Assembly: GCF_039542225.1 (NCBI RefSeq)
Contig: NZ_BAABHS010000006.1
Location: forward strand, 124,001-188,000
DNA length: 64,000 nucleotides
Direction of reading: 5' to 3'
Source of the DNA: Yinghuangia aomiensis
Lineage (GTDB): Bacteria; Actinomycetota; Actinomycetes; Streptomycetales; Streptomycetaceae
Shown: one piece after another, positions 28,163-36,611 of the stretch
Layout of the letters: each line of letters opens with the position of its first letter
Numbering within the stretch: the stretch's first letter is position 1
Notes under the pieces: model-generated
What the model saw: the letters and a program-made list of their open reading frames with translations, nothing else
Databases searched by the model: none
What the model was told of the DNA's origin: nothing
Program-made: the position numbers and the translations under genes

Positions 28163-28978
28163 CTATCGGCCGGTCCACTGCGGCGGGCGCTTCTCCAGGA
28201 ACGCGGTGAGGCCTTCGCGGGCGTCGGCGGAGGCGGTGACGGTGCGGAAGCCGTCCTCGGTGGCCTGCCAGCCGAGGTCGTCGTCGGCGGTGACGGCGCG
28301 CTCCACGGCTTGGAGGGTCTGGGAGACCGCGGTGGGCGAGTTCAGGCAGATGCGCTCGGCGAGTTCGAAGGCGGCGTCGAGGGCGTGGCCGGGGTCGGCG
28401 AGGCGGTTGACGACACCGAGCCCGTGGAGGCGTTCGGCATCGACGGGGTCGCCGGTGACGAGGAGTTCCCGCGCGACGTTGAGCGGCAGCGTGCGCGGGG
28501 CGCGGAAGATCGCGCCGCAGTTCGCCAGCAGTCCCCGGCGCACTTCCGGCAGCCCGAACCGGGCGCCGCGGGCGGCCACCACCAGGTCGCACGCGAGCAC
28601 GATCTCGAACCCGCCCCCGAGCGCGAGGCCTTCGACCGCGGCGATGAGCGGCTTGGTCCGGGGCCGGCGGATGATGCCGTACTGGCCGCCTCGCTCGGTC
28701 TTGGGTGCGTAGCCGGCGGAGAGGTCGGTACCCGCGGAGAACACCGTGGAGGTGCCGGTGAGGATCCCCGCCCACAGATCGGGGTCGTTCTCCAGCACGT
28801 CGAGGGCGGCTTCGATGCCGTCGCTGATCTGCTGGTCGACGGCGTTGCGCTTGTGCTCGCGGCGGAGGGAGATGACGAGGACGCGGCCGTGGCGGGCGTG
28901 GGTGACGGTGGGGGTGTCCGAGCCGGCCTTGGCGGTCGAGCCGTCCGCGCCGTCCGAGCTGTCCTTGGTGTCCGCCAT
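28163..28978 (-). CDS. enoyl-CoA hydratase/isomerase (crotonase) family protein
   Basis: This 271-residue protein has the crotonase fold. Oxyanion-hole residues lie in FSAGTDLSAGY and AVEGLALGGGFE, and the acidic residues expected for hydratase chemistry are in FGLPEVRRG and ARELLVTG. The first 25 residues form a polar, Ser/Asp/Lys-rich tail that is not part of the fold. The substrate is not identifiable; hydration or isomerisation of an acyl-CoA is the family role. A perfect inverted repeat lies 28-40 bp upstream of its start, suggesting dedicated repression. Confidence 0.9.
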   Translation of the reverse strand: MADTKDSSDGADGSTAKAGSDTPTVTHARHGRVLVISLRREHKRNAVDQQISDGIEAALDVLENDPDLWAGILTGTSTVFSAGTDLSAGYAPKTERGGQYGIIRRPRTKPLIAAVEGLALGGGFEIVLACDLVVAARGARFGLPEVRRGLLANCGAIFRAPRTLPLNVARELLVTGDPVDAERLHGLGVVNRLADPGHALDAAFELAERICLNSPTAVSQTLQAVERAVTADDDLGWQATEDGFRTVTASADAREGLTAFLEKRPPQWTGR

Positions 28979-29006
28979 GGGGGCGCCTCCGCTGTCGCGC
29001 TTTAAC

Positions 29007-29019
29007 TTGACGAAGTCAA
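29007..29019. promoter_or_regulatory. palindromic operator upstream of crotonase gene
   Basis: TTGAC and GTCAA are exact inverted repeats around GAA (TTGACGAAGTCAA), embedded in an unusually AT-rich patch. It is 28 bp before the crotonase start and downstream of the serine hydrolase stop. A TetR/MarR-class repressor site is plausible. Confidence 0.5.
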
Positions 29020-29033
29020 CTTACTTGGCTCCG

Positions 29034-30047
29034 CTATGCCGAGGCGAGCGCCGTCACCAGGGCGGACGTGGCCGCTTTGGCGGCGGCTTCGACCTGGCCG
29101 ACCCCGGCGTCCATCGAGCCCTGGCCGTCGGACAGCACCACGACGAGGAGCTCACGGCCGCCGCGGGTGACCCGGCCGATGCTGTTGACCACCCAGAGGC
29201 CGGTGTCGCTGCGCGGCAGCCAGCCGTTCTTCAGCGCGGTCGGCCCGGCCTCGTCGGCGGCGGAGACACCCCAGGCCTGGTCGGCGTCGACGGAGTCCAT
29301 GAGGTCGAGCAGGTAGGCGCGCGCGTCGCCGTTCAGGGCCGAACTGTCGGAGGTGACGGCGGTGAGGAGGTGGAGCTGGTCGTCGGGGGTGGTCGTGGTC
29401 AGACCCCAGTAAGTGTCCGTGCCGGGAGTGGTGGACGTGAGGCCGAACACGGTGTTGGCGGCGTTGAGTCCGGCGGCCCCGCCGATGTCGGTCCAGAGCG
29501 CGTCGGCGGCGTCGTTGTCGCTCTTCTCGATCATCGCGGTGGCGCCGGCGCGTTCGTCGGCCGTGAGGCCGCGGCCTTGCTGCTGCGCTTCGAGGAGGAG
29601 CGCGGCCAGGATGTCGACCTTGACGATGCTGGCGGTCGCGTACATGTGCCCCGTCGCCCCGGCGGTGGCCCGACGGCCGGACACGGTGTCGAGCACCGCC
29701 ACGGTCAGGTTGCCCCCGGCGGTGGTGGGCAGGGCGGCGGCGAGCGAGGCGTCGAGGTCGACGGTGGTGGCGGCGGGAAGAGCGCGTTGCTGGGCGGTTT
29801 CGGCCGCGGATGCGCGGGGGCTCTCGGTGGGGGTGGCCGTCGGGGTCCGAGTCGCGGTCGGGGCCGGGGCGGCGGCGGTCGGCGGAGTCGCCGCGGCGGT
29901 GGCGGTCCTGGATCCGCCGACCCGGCCCCACGGAGTGAGGAACAGCCCCGCGAGCAGCACGATGAGCGCGATGATCGCGGCCAACAGCATCGTGGAGGGG
30001 TGCATACGGTTGGCGTTGCCGATGCGGGTGGTACGCCTGCTGCTCAT
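29034..30047 (-). CDS. class A beta-lactamase-like serine hydrolase
   Basis: This 337-residue exported protein is anchored by an N-terminal helix (MLLAAIIALIVLLAGLFL, about residues 20-37), followed by a Pro/Thr/Ala-rich linker of about 50 residues. The catalytic domain has the penicillin-recognising triad of motifs: SxxK in TASIVKVD, SDN in EKSDNDAAD, and KNG (for KTG) in TALKNGWLP. It may act on cell-wall peptides or beta-lactams, and the motifs cannot separate these. No Glu-containing omega-loop typical of true class A enzymes was confidently seen. The ATG at 30047 is preferred over a GTG 9 bp upstream; neither has a strong ribosome-binding site. Confidence 0.85.
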   Translation of the reverse strand: MSSRRTTRIGNANRMHPSTMLLAAIIALIVLLAGLFLTPWGRVGGSRTATAAATPPTAAAPAPTATRTPTATPTESPRASAAETAQQRALPAATTVDLDASLAAALPTTAGGNLTVAVLDTVSGRRATAGATGHMYATASIVKVDILAALLLEAQQQGRGLTADERAGATAMIEKSDNDAADALWTDIGGAAGLNAANTVFGLTSTTPGTDTYWGLTTTTPDDQLHLLTAVTSDSSALNGDARAYLLDLMDSVDADQAWGVSAADEAGPTALKNGWLPRSDTGLWVVNSIGRVTRGGRELLVVVLSDGQGSMDAGVGQVEAAAKAATSALVTALASA

Positions 30048-30164
30048 GACACCCACGGTGGCAACCGGACCTGGAGAGAGGCTGAGGGGACTCTTGACAG
30101 GGGCTGAGAATCACCAGCCGCCCCGCACCTCAAACCGGGCCGTTCGAGCGATACCGCCGAAGCG

Positions 30165-31448
30165 TCAGCGCCCGACGGCCACCCGGCCCGCGCGCTGCGC
30201 CGCCCGCACCGTGGTCCCGGCCGCGCTGCCGGTCCCGGTCCCGGTGGGCGCCGACACCATCGGCCCCGACGCCGGGGCCGCGCCGAAACCCTCGATGACC
30301 GCGTGCCACGGCAGGTGCAGGCTCGGCAGGGTCGATCCCACCGCCCACACCGAGGCCCGTCCCGGCCGGGCGCCCGGCACCACGGCCACCGAGAACAGCG
30401 ACACCCCGGCCTCCGGCGCGGCGGCGACTTCCTGCCACGTGCGGCCGTCCCAGCGCATGGTCAGCGCCTTGTTCGCCGCATCGGCCCGCTCGCCCACGGC
30501 CCACACGTCACCGCGCTCGCCGGACACCCCGTGCAGCGTTCCGTCGACCGCGGGCATCGCGGCACGCGTCCACGTCCGGCCGTCCCAGTGGTAGGCCAGC
30601 GGCTGCGACGCGCCCACGGCCGTGCTCACGCTTCCGACCGCCCACACGTCGTCGGGAGCCAGCACCGTCACGCCTTCGAGGCTGTACGCCTTGTCGGCGT
30701 CGTGCGGCACGTCCACGATCCGCCACGCCCGGCCGTCCCAGCGCTCGGCCAGCGGCCGCCCGGTGCCGTTCGCGTCGTAGGCGACGCCGACCGCCCACAC
30801 GCCGCCGGTGCGGTCGGGCGCGGCCGCGAACAGCAGGGCATGGCCGCCGGTGTCCGGGGTCGGGACATCCGTCCACGCCTGCCCGTCCCAGTGGTACGCC
30901 AAGGGCTTCGCGTCGTCGAGGCGGTCGACCGCGGTCGCACCGACCATCCACACGTCCGACGGCCCGAGCGCCGCCGCACCGAAGGCGTAGGCCGACACGT
31001 TCGCGGGCGTCGCCGGCACCGGCGTCTCGCGCCACGTCCGCCCGTCGAAGTGCATCGCCAGCGCCCGGTCGTTGTACGCGGCCGCGTCGTTCCAGTGCCC
31101 CAGCGCCCACACGTCGTGCGGTCCGACCGGCAGCACCGCGTCGAACTGGCCCTTGCCGTCGTGGCCGGACACCGGGACGTTGCGCCATGCGGTCCCGTCG
31201 AAGTGCTGGACGATCGGCGGTCCGCCGCCGGTATCGCCCTGATAGCCCACCGCCCACGCATCGCGGGGCCCGAGGGCCGCGACCGCGCGGAGTTCCTGGT
31301 CGTCCTGCCCGGAGCCGAGCGGCCAGACATGCCAACCGGGTTCCTGGGCACGGGAGTTGCCTGCCCAGGCGGGTCCGGCCGGGTGGGCGAGGGTCAGCGT
31401 GACCGCCGCCGTTGCGGCGGCCAGGACCGCCCTGCCGCGCGTACGCAT
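30165..31448 (-). CDS. secreted beta-propeller-like repeat protein
   Basis: This 427-residue protein has a Sec signal peptide (cleavage after AWA near residue 29) and seven repeats. Each contains a D/G-V-W-A-V-G-type strand, and most also have a strand like HWDGRTWxxVPxP: DAWAVG, DVWALG, DVWMVG, GVWAVG, DVWAVG, DVWAVG and SVWAVG occur about 45-55 residues apart. This is the pattern of a seven-bladed propeller. The C-terminal 50 residues are a Gly/Thr/Ala-rich tail. Such propellers bind ligands or surfaces rather than catalyse; no active site was recognised. It is divergent from yceI. Confidence 0.85.
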   Translation of the reverse strand: MRTRGRAVLAAATAAVTLTLAHPAGPAWAGNSRAQEPGWHVWPLGSGQDDQELRAVAALGPRDAWAVGYQGDTGGGPPIVQHFDGTAWRNVPVSGHDGKGQFDAVLPVGPHDVWALGHWNDAAAYNDRALAMHFDGRTWRETPVPATPANVSAYAFGAAALGPSDVWMVGATAVDRLDDAKPLAYHWDGQAWTDVPTPDTGGHALLFAAAPDRTGGVWAVGVAYDANGTGRPLAERWDGRAWRIVDVPHDADKAYSLEGVTVLAPDDVWAVGSVSTAVGASQPLAYHWDGRTWTRAAMPAVDGTLHGVSGERGDVWAVGERADAANKALTMRWDGRTWQEVAAAPEAGVSLFSVAVVPGARPGRASVWAVGSTLPSLHLPWHAVIEGFGAAPASGPMVSAPTGTGTGSAAGTTVRAAQRAGRVAVGR

Positions 31449-31795
31449 GCCACGGCTCCTTTCGGGGGATGTCGGGCCGTCGACGTTACAAGATCGTTGC
31501 CTGGCGACCGCCCCTCCGATCCGCCCGATCGCCGCACCCCGGCGGGAAGTTCACCCGCCCGGCCCAGCCGCGCCACGCCGCCCTCCGGCGAGTCGGCCCG
31601 ACTCGCGCGCCCCGTTCACCCGCCGCCGGCGGTGCCGCCCGCCGCCGTCCCCGGTGAATTCACCCTCAAGATTCCACCAAATTGTTGAACACACAACGAC
31701 TCGATGGTTGAATTCACAACGACCGGCACCCGCGGGTTCCTCCCCGGCATCGGCCCGCGCCGTCGTTTTCCCCCCATCACTCCAGGGAGTTCCGC
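31449..31795. promoter_or_regulatory. divergent propeller/yceI intergenic region with paired operator repeats
   Basis: This 347-bp gap holds no gene. At 31684-31700 and 31707-31723 lie two 17-bp direct repeats identical at 15 positions, each containing GTTG-N6-CAAC dyad symmetry (GTTGAATTCACAACGAC in the second). Their starts are 23 bp apart, about two helical turns, in an AT-rich patch 73-112 bp before the yceI start. This is where a dimeric repressor or activator would sit. No regulator gene is adjacent. Confidence 0.6.
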
Positions 31796-32356
31796 ATGAC
31801 CACCGCTCTCCAGCGCCCCGAACTCGCGGCCGGCACCTGGGTCGTCGACCCGGTGCACTCGGCGGTCTCGTTCACCGTACGGCACCTCGGCCTCGCGGGT
31901 GTCCGCGGCGCCTTCGGGCAGTTCTCCGGCGAGATCACGGTCGGCGACGACCCGCTGGCCGCGTCGGTACGCGCCGAGATCGCGATCGCGTCCGTCACCA
32001 CGCTCAACGAGATGCGCGACGGGCACCTCCTCAGCCCCGACTTCTTCGACGCCGAGGCCCACCCGACCGTCGTCTTCGCGTCCACCGGCGTCAAGCAGGT
32101 CGCGGGCGACGAGTACGTCCTGTCCGGCGACCTGACGCTCCGCGGCGTCACCAAGTCCGTCGAGCTGACGCTGGCCTACAACGGCACCCAGACCGACCCG
32201 CAGTCCGGCGCCGAGAAGGCCGGCTTCAGCGCGGTCGCGAACATCCTGCGCAGCGACTTCGGCGTCGGCCCGCAGATGTCGCTCCCGTCGGGCGCGCTCG
32301 CGATCGCCGACAAGGTGCGCATCGAGCTGGAGATCCAGGCCGCGCTCGCCGGCTGA
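31796..32356 (+). CDS. yceI: YceI family protein
   Basis: This 186-residue YceI-like lipocalin-type barrel begins TWVVDPVHSAVSFTVRHLG, has SPDFFDAEAHPTVVF in the middle and ends with KVRIELEIQAALAG. YceI barrels bind long isoprenoid or similar lipids. Unlike the periplasmic E. coli protein, no signal peptide is present, so this form is probably cytoplasmic, as in many actinomycetes. The ATG at 31796 follows AGGGAG. It lies downstream of the paired operator repeats and converges on the NUDIX gene with a 9-bp gap. Confidence 0.93.
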   Translation: MTTALQRPELAAGTWVVDPVHSAVSFTVRHLGLAGVRGAFGQFSGEITVGDDPLAASVRAEIAIASVTTLNEMRDGHLLSPDFFDAEAHPTVVFASTGVKQVAGDEYVLSGDLTLRGVTKSVELTLAYNGTQTDPQSGAEKAGFSAVANILRSDFGVGPQMSLPSGALAIADKVRIELEIQAALAG

Positions 32357-32365
32357 CCAGGCTGC

Positions 32366-32899
32366 TCATTCCGCGGTCGGGCGGCCGTCCACCAGGTAGA
32401 CCGTGCCGCCCGACCTGCGCATCTCCAGCGCCACCGCCGCCCGCCGGGCCACCCGCGGGTGGAGCGCGGCCAGCGCGTCGTCCGGCGGCAGTGCGGCGGC
32501 GCCGACGAGTTCGAGGTCGACCGCGCGCAGGTCGCGGACCTCGGCGTCGGTGAGCGGACGCGTGTCGAAGACGAAGTGCAGGACCGGGCGCCCGTACACG
32601 GCCGCCGACGTCACGTCGCACACCAGCAGGCGCCCGATCAGCAGGTCGAGCCCGATCTCCTCGGCGACCTCGCGGGCCGCGCTCTCGTGCGGCGCCTCGC
32701 CCTCCTCGGCCATCCCGCCCGGCAGCTCCCAGCCGTCCTTGTAGGCGGGGTTCACCACCACCAGCCGACCGGCCGCGTCGGTGACCACCACCGCGGCCGA
32801 GTACGGCGCCGCCGGGAAGTCCGCCACCAAGTCCTTGACGTCCTGCGGAACCTCGGGATCGGCGACCCCTTCGCCCTGGTCCACACCCACCGTGCCCAC
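32366..32899 (-). CDS. NUDIX hydrolase
   Basis: This 177-residue hydrolase cleaves a nucleoside diphosphate linked to another moiety. The full Nudix box GX5EX7REUXEEXGU is present at residues 62-84 (GMAEEGE to REVAEEIGL). The flanking sheet is preserved (YSAAVVVTDAAGRLVVVN before, LVCDVTSAAVYGRPVLHFVF after). The N-terminal 25 residues are acidic and variable. The substrate is not predictable. It is separated from the upstream ABC permease gene by a terminator hairpin, so it has its own promoter or depends on read-through. Confidence 0.92.
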   Translation of the reverse strand: MGTVGVDQGEGVADPEVPQDVKDLVADFPAAPYSAAVVVTDAAGRLVVVNPAYKDGWELPGGMAEEGEAPHESAAREVAEEIGLDLLIGRLLVCDVTSAAVYGRPVLHFVFDTRPLTDAEVRDLRAVDLELVGAAALPPDDALAALHPRVARRAAVALEMRRSGGTVYLVDGRPTAE

Positions 32900-32917
32900 C
32901 GTGCCTTCCCACGCCGA

Positions 32918-32947
32918 TGCGGGCCGCCCGGGTCAGGGCCGCCCGCA
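32918..32947 (-). terminator. terminator of the ABC exporter operon
   Basis: TGCGGGC (32918-32924) pairs with GCCCGCA (32941-32947). After a single C-C mismatch, GCCC pairs with GGGC, leaving a 6-nt loop. It lies 28 bp beyond the stop of the FtsX-type permease on the minus strand. Confidence 0.7.
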
Positions 32948-32974
32948 CCGACGTTACTGGCACCACCCCTTCGG

Positions 32975-35575
32975 TTACGGTGCCGACACCGCCCCGAGGA
33001 TGTCCTGCTTGGCGGCCCGCGCCGCCGGCCGCGTCCCCGCGAGCAGTCCGCCCAGGGCCCCGGAGGCCAGCAGGATCGCCAGCTGCCCGGCGGGAACCCG
33101 GTACGGCACCGGCTGGTCTCCGGCAAGCACGCCGACTGCCGCCCAGGCCAGGAACGCGCCGAGCGCCAGCCCGGTCAGCGCGCCGAGGACGGCGACGAAC
33201 GCCGACTCCCAGCGCAGCGAGGCCCGGACCTGGCCGCGTTCCGCACCGATCGCACGCAACAGGCCCAGTTCGCGGCGTCGTTCGTGGGCGGCCAGCGCAA
33301 GGGTGTTGGCGATGCCGCCGAGCGCGATCAGCAACGCCAGGGCCAGCAGCACGTACACCACCGTGACGAACTGGTCGACCATGGCCAGGGACGCGTCGAT
33401 GTAGGCGTCGCGGTCACGCACCGGCGGATTGCCGTACGCCGCGGCGGCCTTCGTGATCTCGGCCTTCACCTGCTTGGCCGCCGCCCCGTCGGCGAGTCCG
33501 ACCACGGCCATCGCGTCGACGTCCGCCACCGAGTGCGGCGCCCAGGCCTGACGGTCGATCAGGTAGTCGCCGGTCACCGTGGTGCGCGTGTAGATCCCGG
33601 CCAGGGTCAGCGACGCCCGCGCGCCGTCGGGGTAGACGACCGGCACCGCGGTCCCGACCCGCCAGCCGCGGTCCGACGCCACCGAGTCCGCCACGGCGAT
33701 CTGGTCCGGGCCCAGGCCGGTGGCGGTCCCCGCGTCGAGCCCCAGATCGAGGACGCGGTCGAGCCGCCCGGTGTCCACCGCCATGACCTGCTTGCTCGCC
33801 CCGTCCACCAGCGCGTTGCCGCGCTGCATGCCGACCACCGCGTCCACGCCGGGCAGTCGGCCGATGCGCCGGGTCAGCTCCGGGCTGTGTCCGGAACTCG
33901 CCCAGCCCGCGGTGCTGGTGGCGACCACGAAGTCGCCGGTCACGGTGTCGCGGGTCTCCCCCTCCGCACCTTGCTTGAGCGACGCGGCGAAGATCGCCAC
34001 GACGGTGACCACGGCAATACCGACGACCATCGCGGTCGCCGCGCCCGCCGTGCGGCGCGGGCTGCGCAGCACGTTCCCGCGGGCCAGCATCGGCCCGGCG
34101 CCCAGCCGGGCGAACGGCGCGGTCAGCAGCCCCCCGAGGAACCGGACCACGACCGGCGCGACCATCAGTACGCCCGCCAGACACAGCAGCGCGCCGATTC
34201 CGAACACCCAGGCCGCCGATCCGGTGGCCGCGACCGCGATGCCCGCGGCCGACAGGACCGACCCGCCGACCGTCCGGCGCCGCGGGATACCCGCGTCCTC
34301 CGCCGCGGTCGACCGCAGCGCCGCGATGGGCGCGACACGCGAGCCGCGGACAGCGGGGACGAGCGCCGACACCAGCGTGACGACGATGCCGACGGGCAGC
34401 ACGATCACCGCGACCTGTCCGCGGAACGTCATGCCGCTGATCGGGAAGGCGAACCCGAACGCCGAGAACAGTTCCTTGAGCCCGACCGCCAGCCCCGCCC
34501 CGGCGGCCAGCCCGAGCAGCGACGCGGTCACGCCGATCACCAGCGCCTCGGCGAGCGCCTGCGCCCGGATCTGCCGCCGTGACGCGCCGAGCGCCCGCAG
34601 CAGCGCGGCCTGGCGCATACGCTGCGCGGTGACCACGGAGAACGTGTGGTTGATCGAGAACGCCGCGACGACCAGCGCGATGGCCGCGAACGCGGACAGG
34701 AACGTCCGGAAGATGGTGAGGAACCCGTCCGACACCGCGTCGACCTGCTCCTGCGTCGCCTCGCTGCCCGGGGTCGCCTGCACACCCGGCGGCAGCACGC
34801 GCTGGATCGCCGCCGCGGCGGACTCCTGCGCGGCTTTGTCGGGTTGGCCGTTCAGCCTGACCGACACCGAGGTGACCTGGCCGGGGTCGCGGGCGATGTG
34901 CGCGCGGGCGCCGTCGAGGCTGAAGGCGGTGTAGGAGCTGCCGCCGAACGCGTCCGCGTCTCCGAAGGTGGCGATGCCGACGACGGTGACCGGCACCGGT
35001 GCGGGCGTCAGGACGGTGATGCGGTCGCCGACCTTGAGGTGCCCCTGCTTCGCGGAGGCCCGGTCGACGACGACCTCGTCCGCGGTCCGCGGCGCATGGC
35101 CGTTCGCCAGCTTGTACGGGTTGAGCGCCGGGTCCCCGATCCAGTTCCCGGCCAGGCGAGGCCCGTTGCCGGTGAGCATGTCGCCGTCCTTGCCGACGAG
35201 TTGGCCGTAGCCGACGACGACGGGTTCGGCGGCGGCCACTCCGGGCACGCCGCGGACGGCGTCGGCGACGCCCGCCGGGATGCCCGCCCGGCTGGTGCCG
35301 GGCTGGTCGGTGACGTCCGTGGCGTTGCGGACCACGACGTCGGTGCCCGCGCCGTTGTCGCGGATCAGGCCGGTGACGGACGACTTGAGCGTGTCGGACA
35401 GGATGAGCGCGCCGGACAGGAACGCGGTGCCGAGCAGCACCGCGACCATCAGGCCCGCGATGCGGCGCCTGTAGGCGGCGAGGTTGCGCAGCGTCAGCCT
35501 GCCGACGCCGAGTCGGGGAAGTTCCTTGGTCCGTGTTCCCGGTGTTCCCGGTGTTTCCGGTGTCGTGGTGCTCAT
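32975..35575 (-). CDS. FtsX-type ABC transporter permease (two-module)
   Basis: This 866-residue permease has ten or so hydrophobic helices in two FtsX modules. The first helix is at about residues 32-52 (IAGLMVAVLLGTAFLSGALIL). Large extracytoplasmic domains lie at about 55-260 and 520-720, with helix triplets after each. The Gly-rich charged turn RRQIRAQALAEALVIG and the C-terminal RRELGLLRAIGAERGQV are typical of the permease family. The first 20 residues are a Thr/Pro/Gly-rich tail encoded by short imperfect repeats. Its ATG overlaps the ATPase stop by 4 bp (ATGA). Drug, peptide or lipid export is the usual role; the cargo is unknown. Confidence 0.93.
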   Translation of the reverse strand: MSTTTPETPGTPGTRTKELPRLGVGRLTLRNLAAYRRRIAGLMVAVLLGTAFLSGALILSDTLKSSVTGLIRDNGAGTDVVVRNATDVTDQPGTSRAGIPAGVADAVRGVPGVAAAEPVVVGYGQLVGKDGDMLTGNGPRLAGNWIGDPALNPYKLANGHAPRTADEVVVDRASAKQGHLKVGDRITVLTPAPVPVTVVGIATFGDADAFGGSSYTAFSLDGARAHIARDPGQVTSVSVRLNGQPDKAAQESAAAAIQRVLPPGVQATPGSEATQEQVDAVSDGFLTIFRTFLSAFAAIALVVAAFSINHTFSVVTAQRMRQAALLRALGASRRQIRAQALAEALVIGVTASLLGLAAGAGLAVGLKELFSAFGFAFPISGMTFRGQVAVIVLPVGIVVTLVSALVPAVRGSRVAPIAALRSTAAEDAGIPRRRTVGGSVLSAAGIAVAATGSAAWVFGIGALLCLAGVLMVAPVVVRFLGGLLTAPFARLGAGPMLARGNVLRSPRRTAGAATAMVVGIAVVTVVAIFAASLKQGAEGETRDTVTGDFVVATSTAGWASSGHSPELTRRIGRLPGVDAVVGMQRGNALVDGASKQVMAVDTGRLDRVLDLGLDAGTATGLGPDQIAVADSVASDRGWRVGTAVPVVYPDGARASLTLAGIYTRTTVTGDYLIDRQAWAPHSVADVDAMAVVGLADGAAAKQVKAEITKAAAAYGNPPVRDRDAYIDASLAMVDQFVTVVYVLLALALLIALGGIANTLALAAHERRRELGLLRAIGAERGQVRASLRWESAFVAVLGALTGLALGAFLAWAAVGVLAGDQPVPYRVPAGQLAILLASGALGGLLAGTRPAARAAKQDILGAVSAP

Positions 35576-36333
35576 GACCGCACACCCGTCTTGACCGCGT
35601 CGAAGGCCTTCATCCGGTCGAGGACGGCGTCCGGGGTGGGCGCGTCCATGCGGTCGGCGATCCGCCCGTCGGCGAGGAACACCACGGTGTCCGCGTAGCC
35701 GGCCGCGACCGGGTCGTGCGTGACCATGAGCACGGTCTGGCCGAGGGTGTCGACGGATTCCCGGAGCAGCGCGAGGACTTCGGCGCCGCTGCGGGAGTCG
35801 AGGTTGCCGGTGGGCTCGTCGGCGAGGATCAGTTCGGGCCGGGTGGCCAGGGCGCGGGCCACGGCGACGCGCTGCTGCTGGCCGCCGGACAGTTCGGCGG
35901 GCCGGTGGCCGAGCCGGTCGCGCAGGCCGACCGCGTCGACCACGCGGTCGACCCACGCGGGGTCGAGCCGGGTCCCGGCGAGGGACGCGGGCAGGGTGAT
36001 GTTCTCGCCCGCGGTGAGGGTGGGCAGCAGGTTGAACGCCTGGAACACGAAGCCGATGCGGTCGCGGCGCAGCCGGGTGAGCTGCTTGTCGGACAGCGTG
36101 CCGAGGTCGGTGTCGCCGAGCAGCACCTGGCCGCCGGTGAGGGTGTCGAGGCCGGCCAGGCAGTGCAGGAGGGTGGACTTTCCGGACCCGGAGGGGCCCA
36201 TGACCGCGGTGAAGCGGCCGGGGGTGAAGCCCACGGTGACGTCGTCGAGGGCGCGGACTTCGGTGGCGCCCGCGCCGTAGGCGCGCACGCCGTTCCGTAC
36301 GCATGCGGCGTACCGGGGAGACGTACCGGACAT
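35572..36333 (-). CDS. ABC transporter ATP-binding protein
   Basis: This 253-residue ATPase belongs to the MacB/LolD class. Walker A is GPSGSGKST at residues 46-54, followed by FVFQAFNLLPTLTAGEN, LSGGQQQRVAVARAL, LILADEPTGNLDS and MVTHDP. It is the first gene of a two-gene operon with the large permease and is divergent from a NarL-type two-component system that may control it. Confidence 0.94.
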   Translation of the reverse strand: MSGTSPRYAACVRNGVRAYGAGATEVRALDDVTVGFTPGRFTAVMGPSGSGKSTLLHCLAGLDTLTGGQVLLGDTDLGTLSDKQLTRLRRDRIGFVFQAFNLLPTLTAGENITLPASLAGTRLDPAWVDRVVDAVGLRDRLGHRPAELSGGQQQRVAVARALATRPELILADEPTGNLDSRSGAEVLALLRESVDTLGQTVLMVTHDPVAAGYADTVVFLADGRIADRMDAPTPDAVLDRMKAFDAVKTGVRS

Positions 36334-36611
36334 GACAGGGCTCCCGGATGAGAGGGGGCGGGAGGCGGGTTTTCCGGTCGTGCGACCGGGCCGCCTTGGA
36401 TGCCTCCAGCCTTGTCGTGCGGCGGTGCGGAATCGTCCGGCGGCGGGAGGCTCGTGGCGGTCTCCCGGCGGAGGCGGCGGGTCTGCCGCGGGGGTGTCCG
36501 GCGTACTCCCCGGGGAGCAGTCCGCGTGGGCCGGCTGCGCCGTGCGGAGTCCGGGCGATGCCGCCGTGCGCGGGACGGAAGCCGCAGGTCGCGCGCCCTA
36601 GAGTGGCGAAG

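Noticed and set aside
35530..35572. Short repeats (CCCGGTGTT-type) at the start of the large permease gene as a regulatory array
   Set aside because: They lie inside the coding region and encode the Thr/Pro/Gly-rich N-terminal tail; low-complexity coding explains them.
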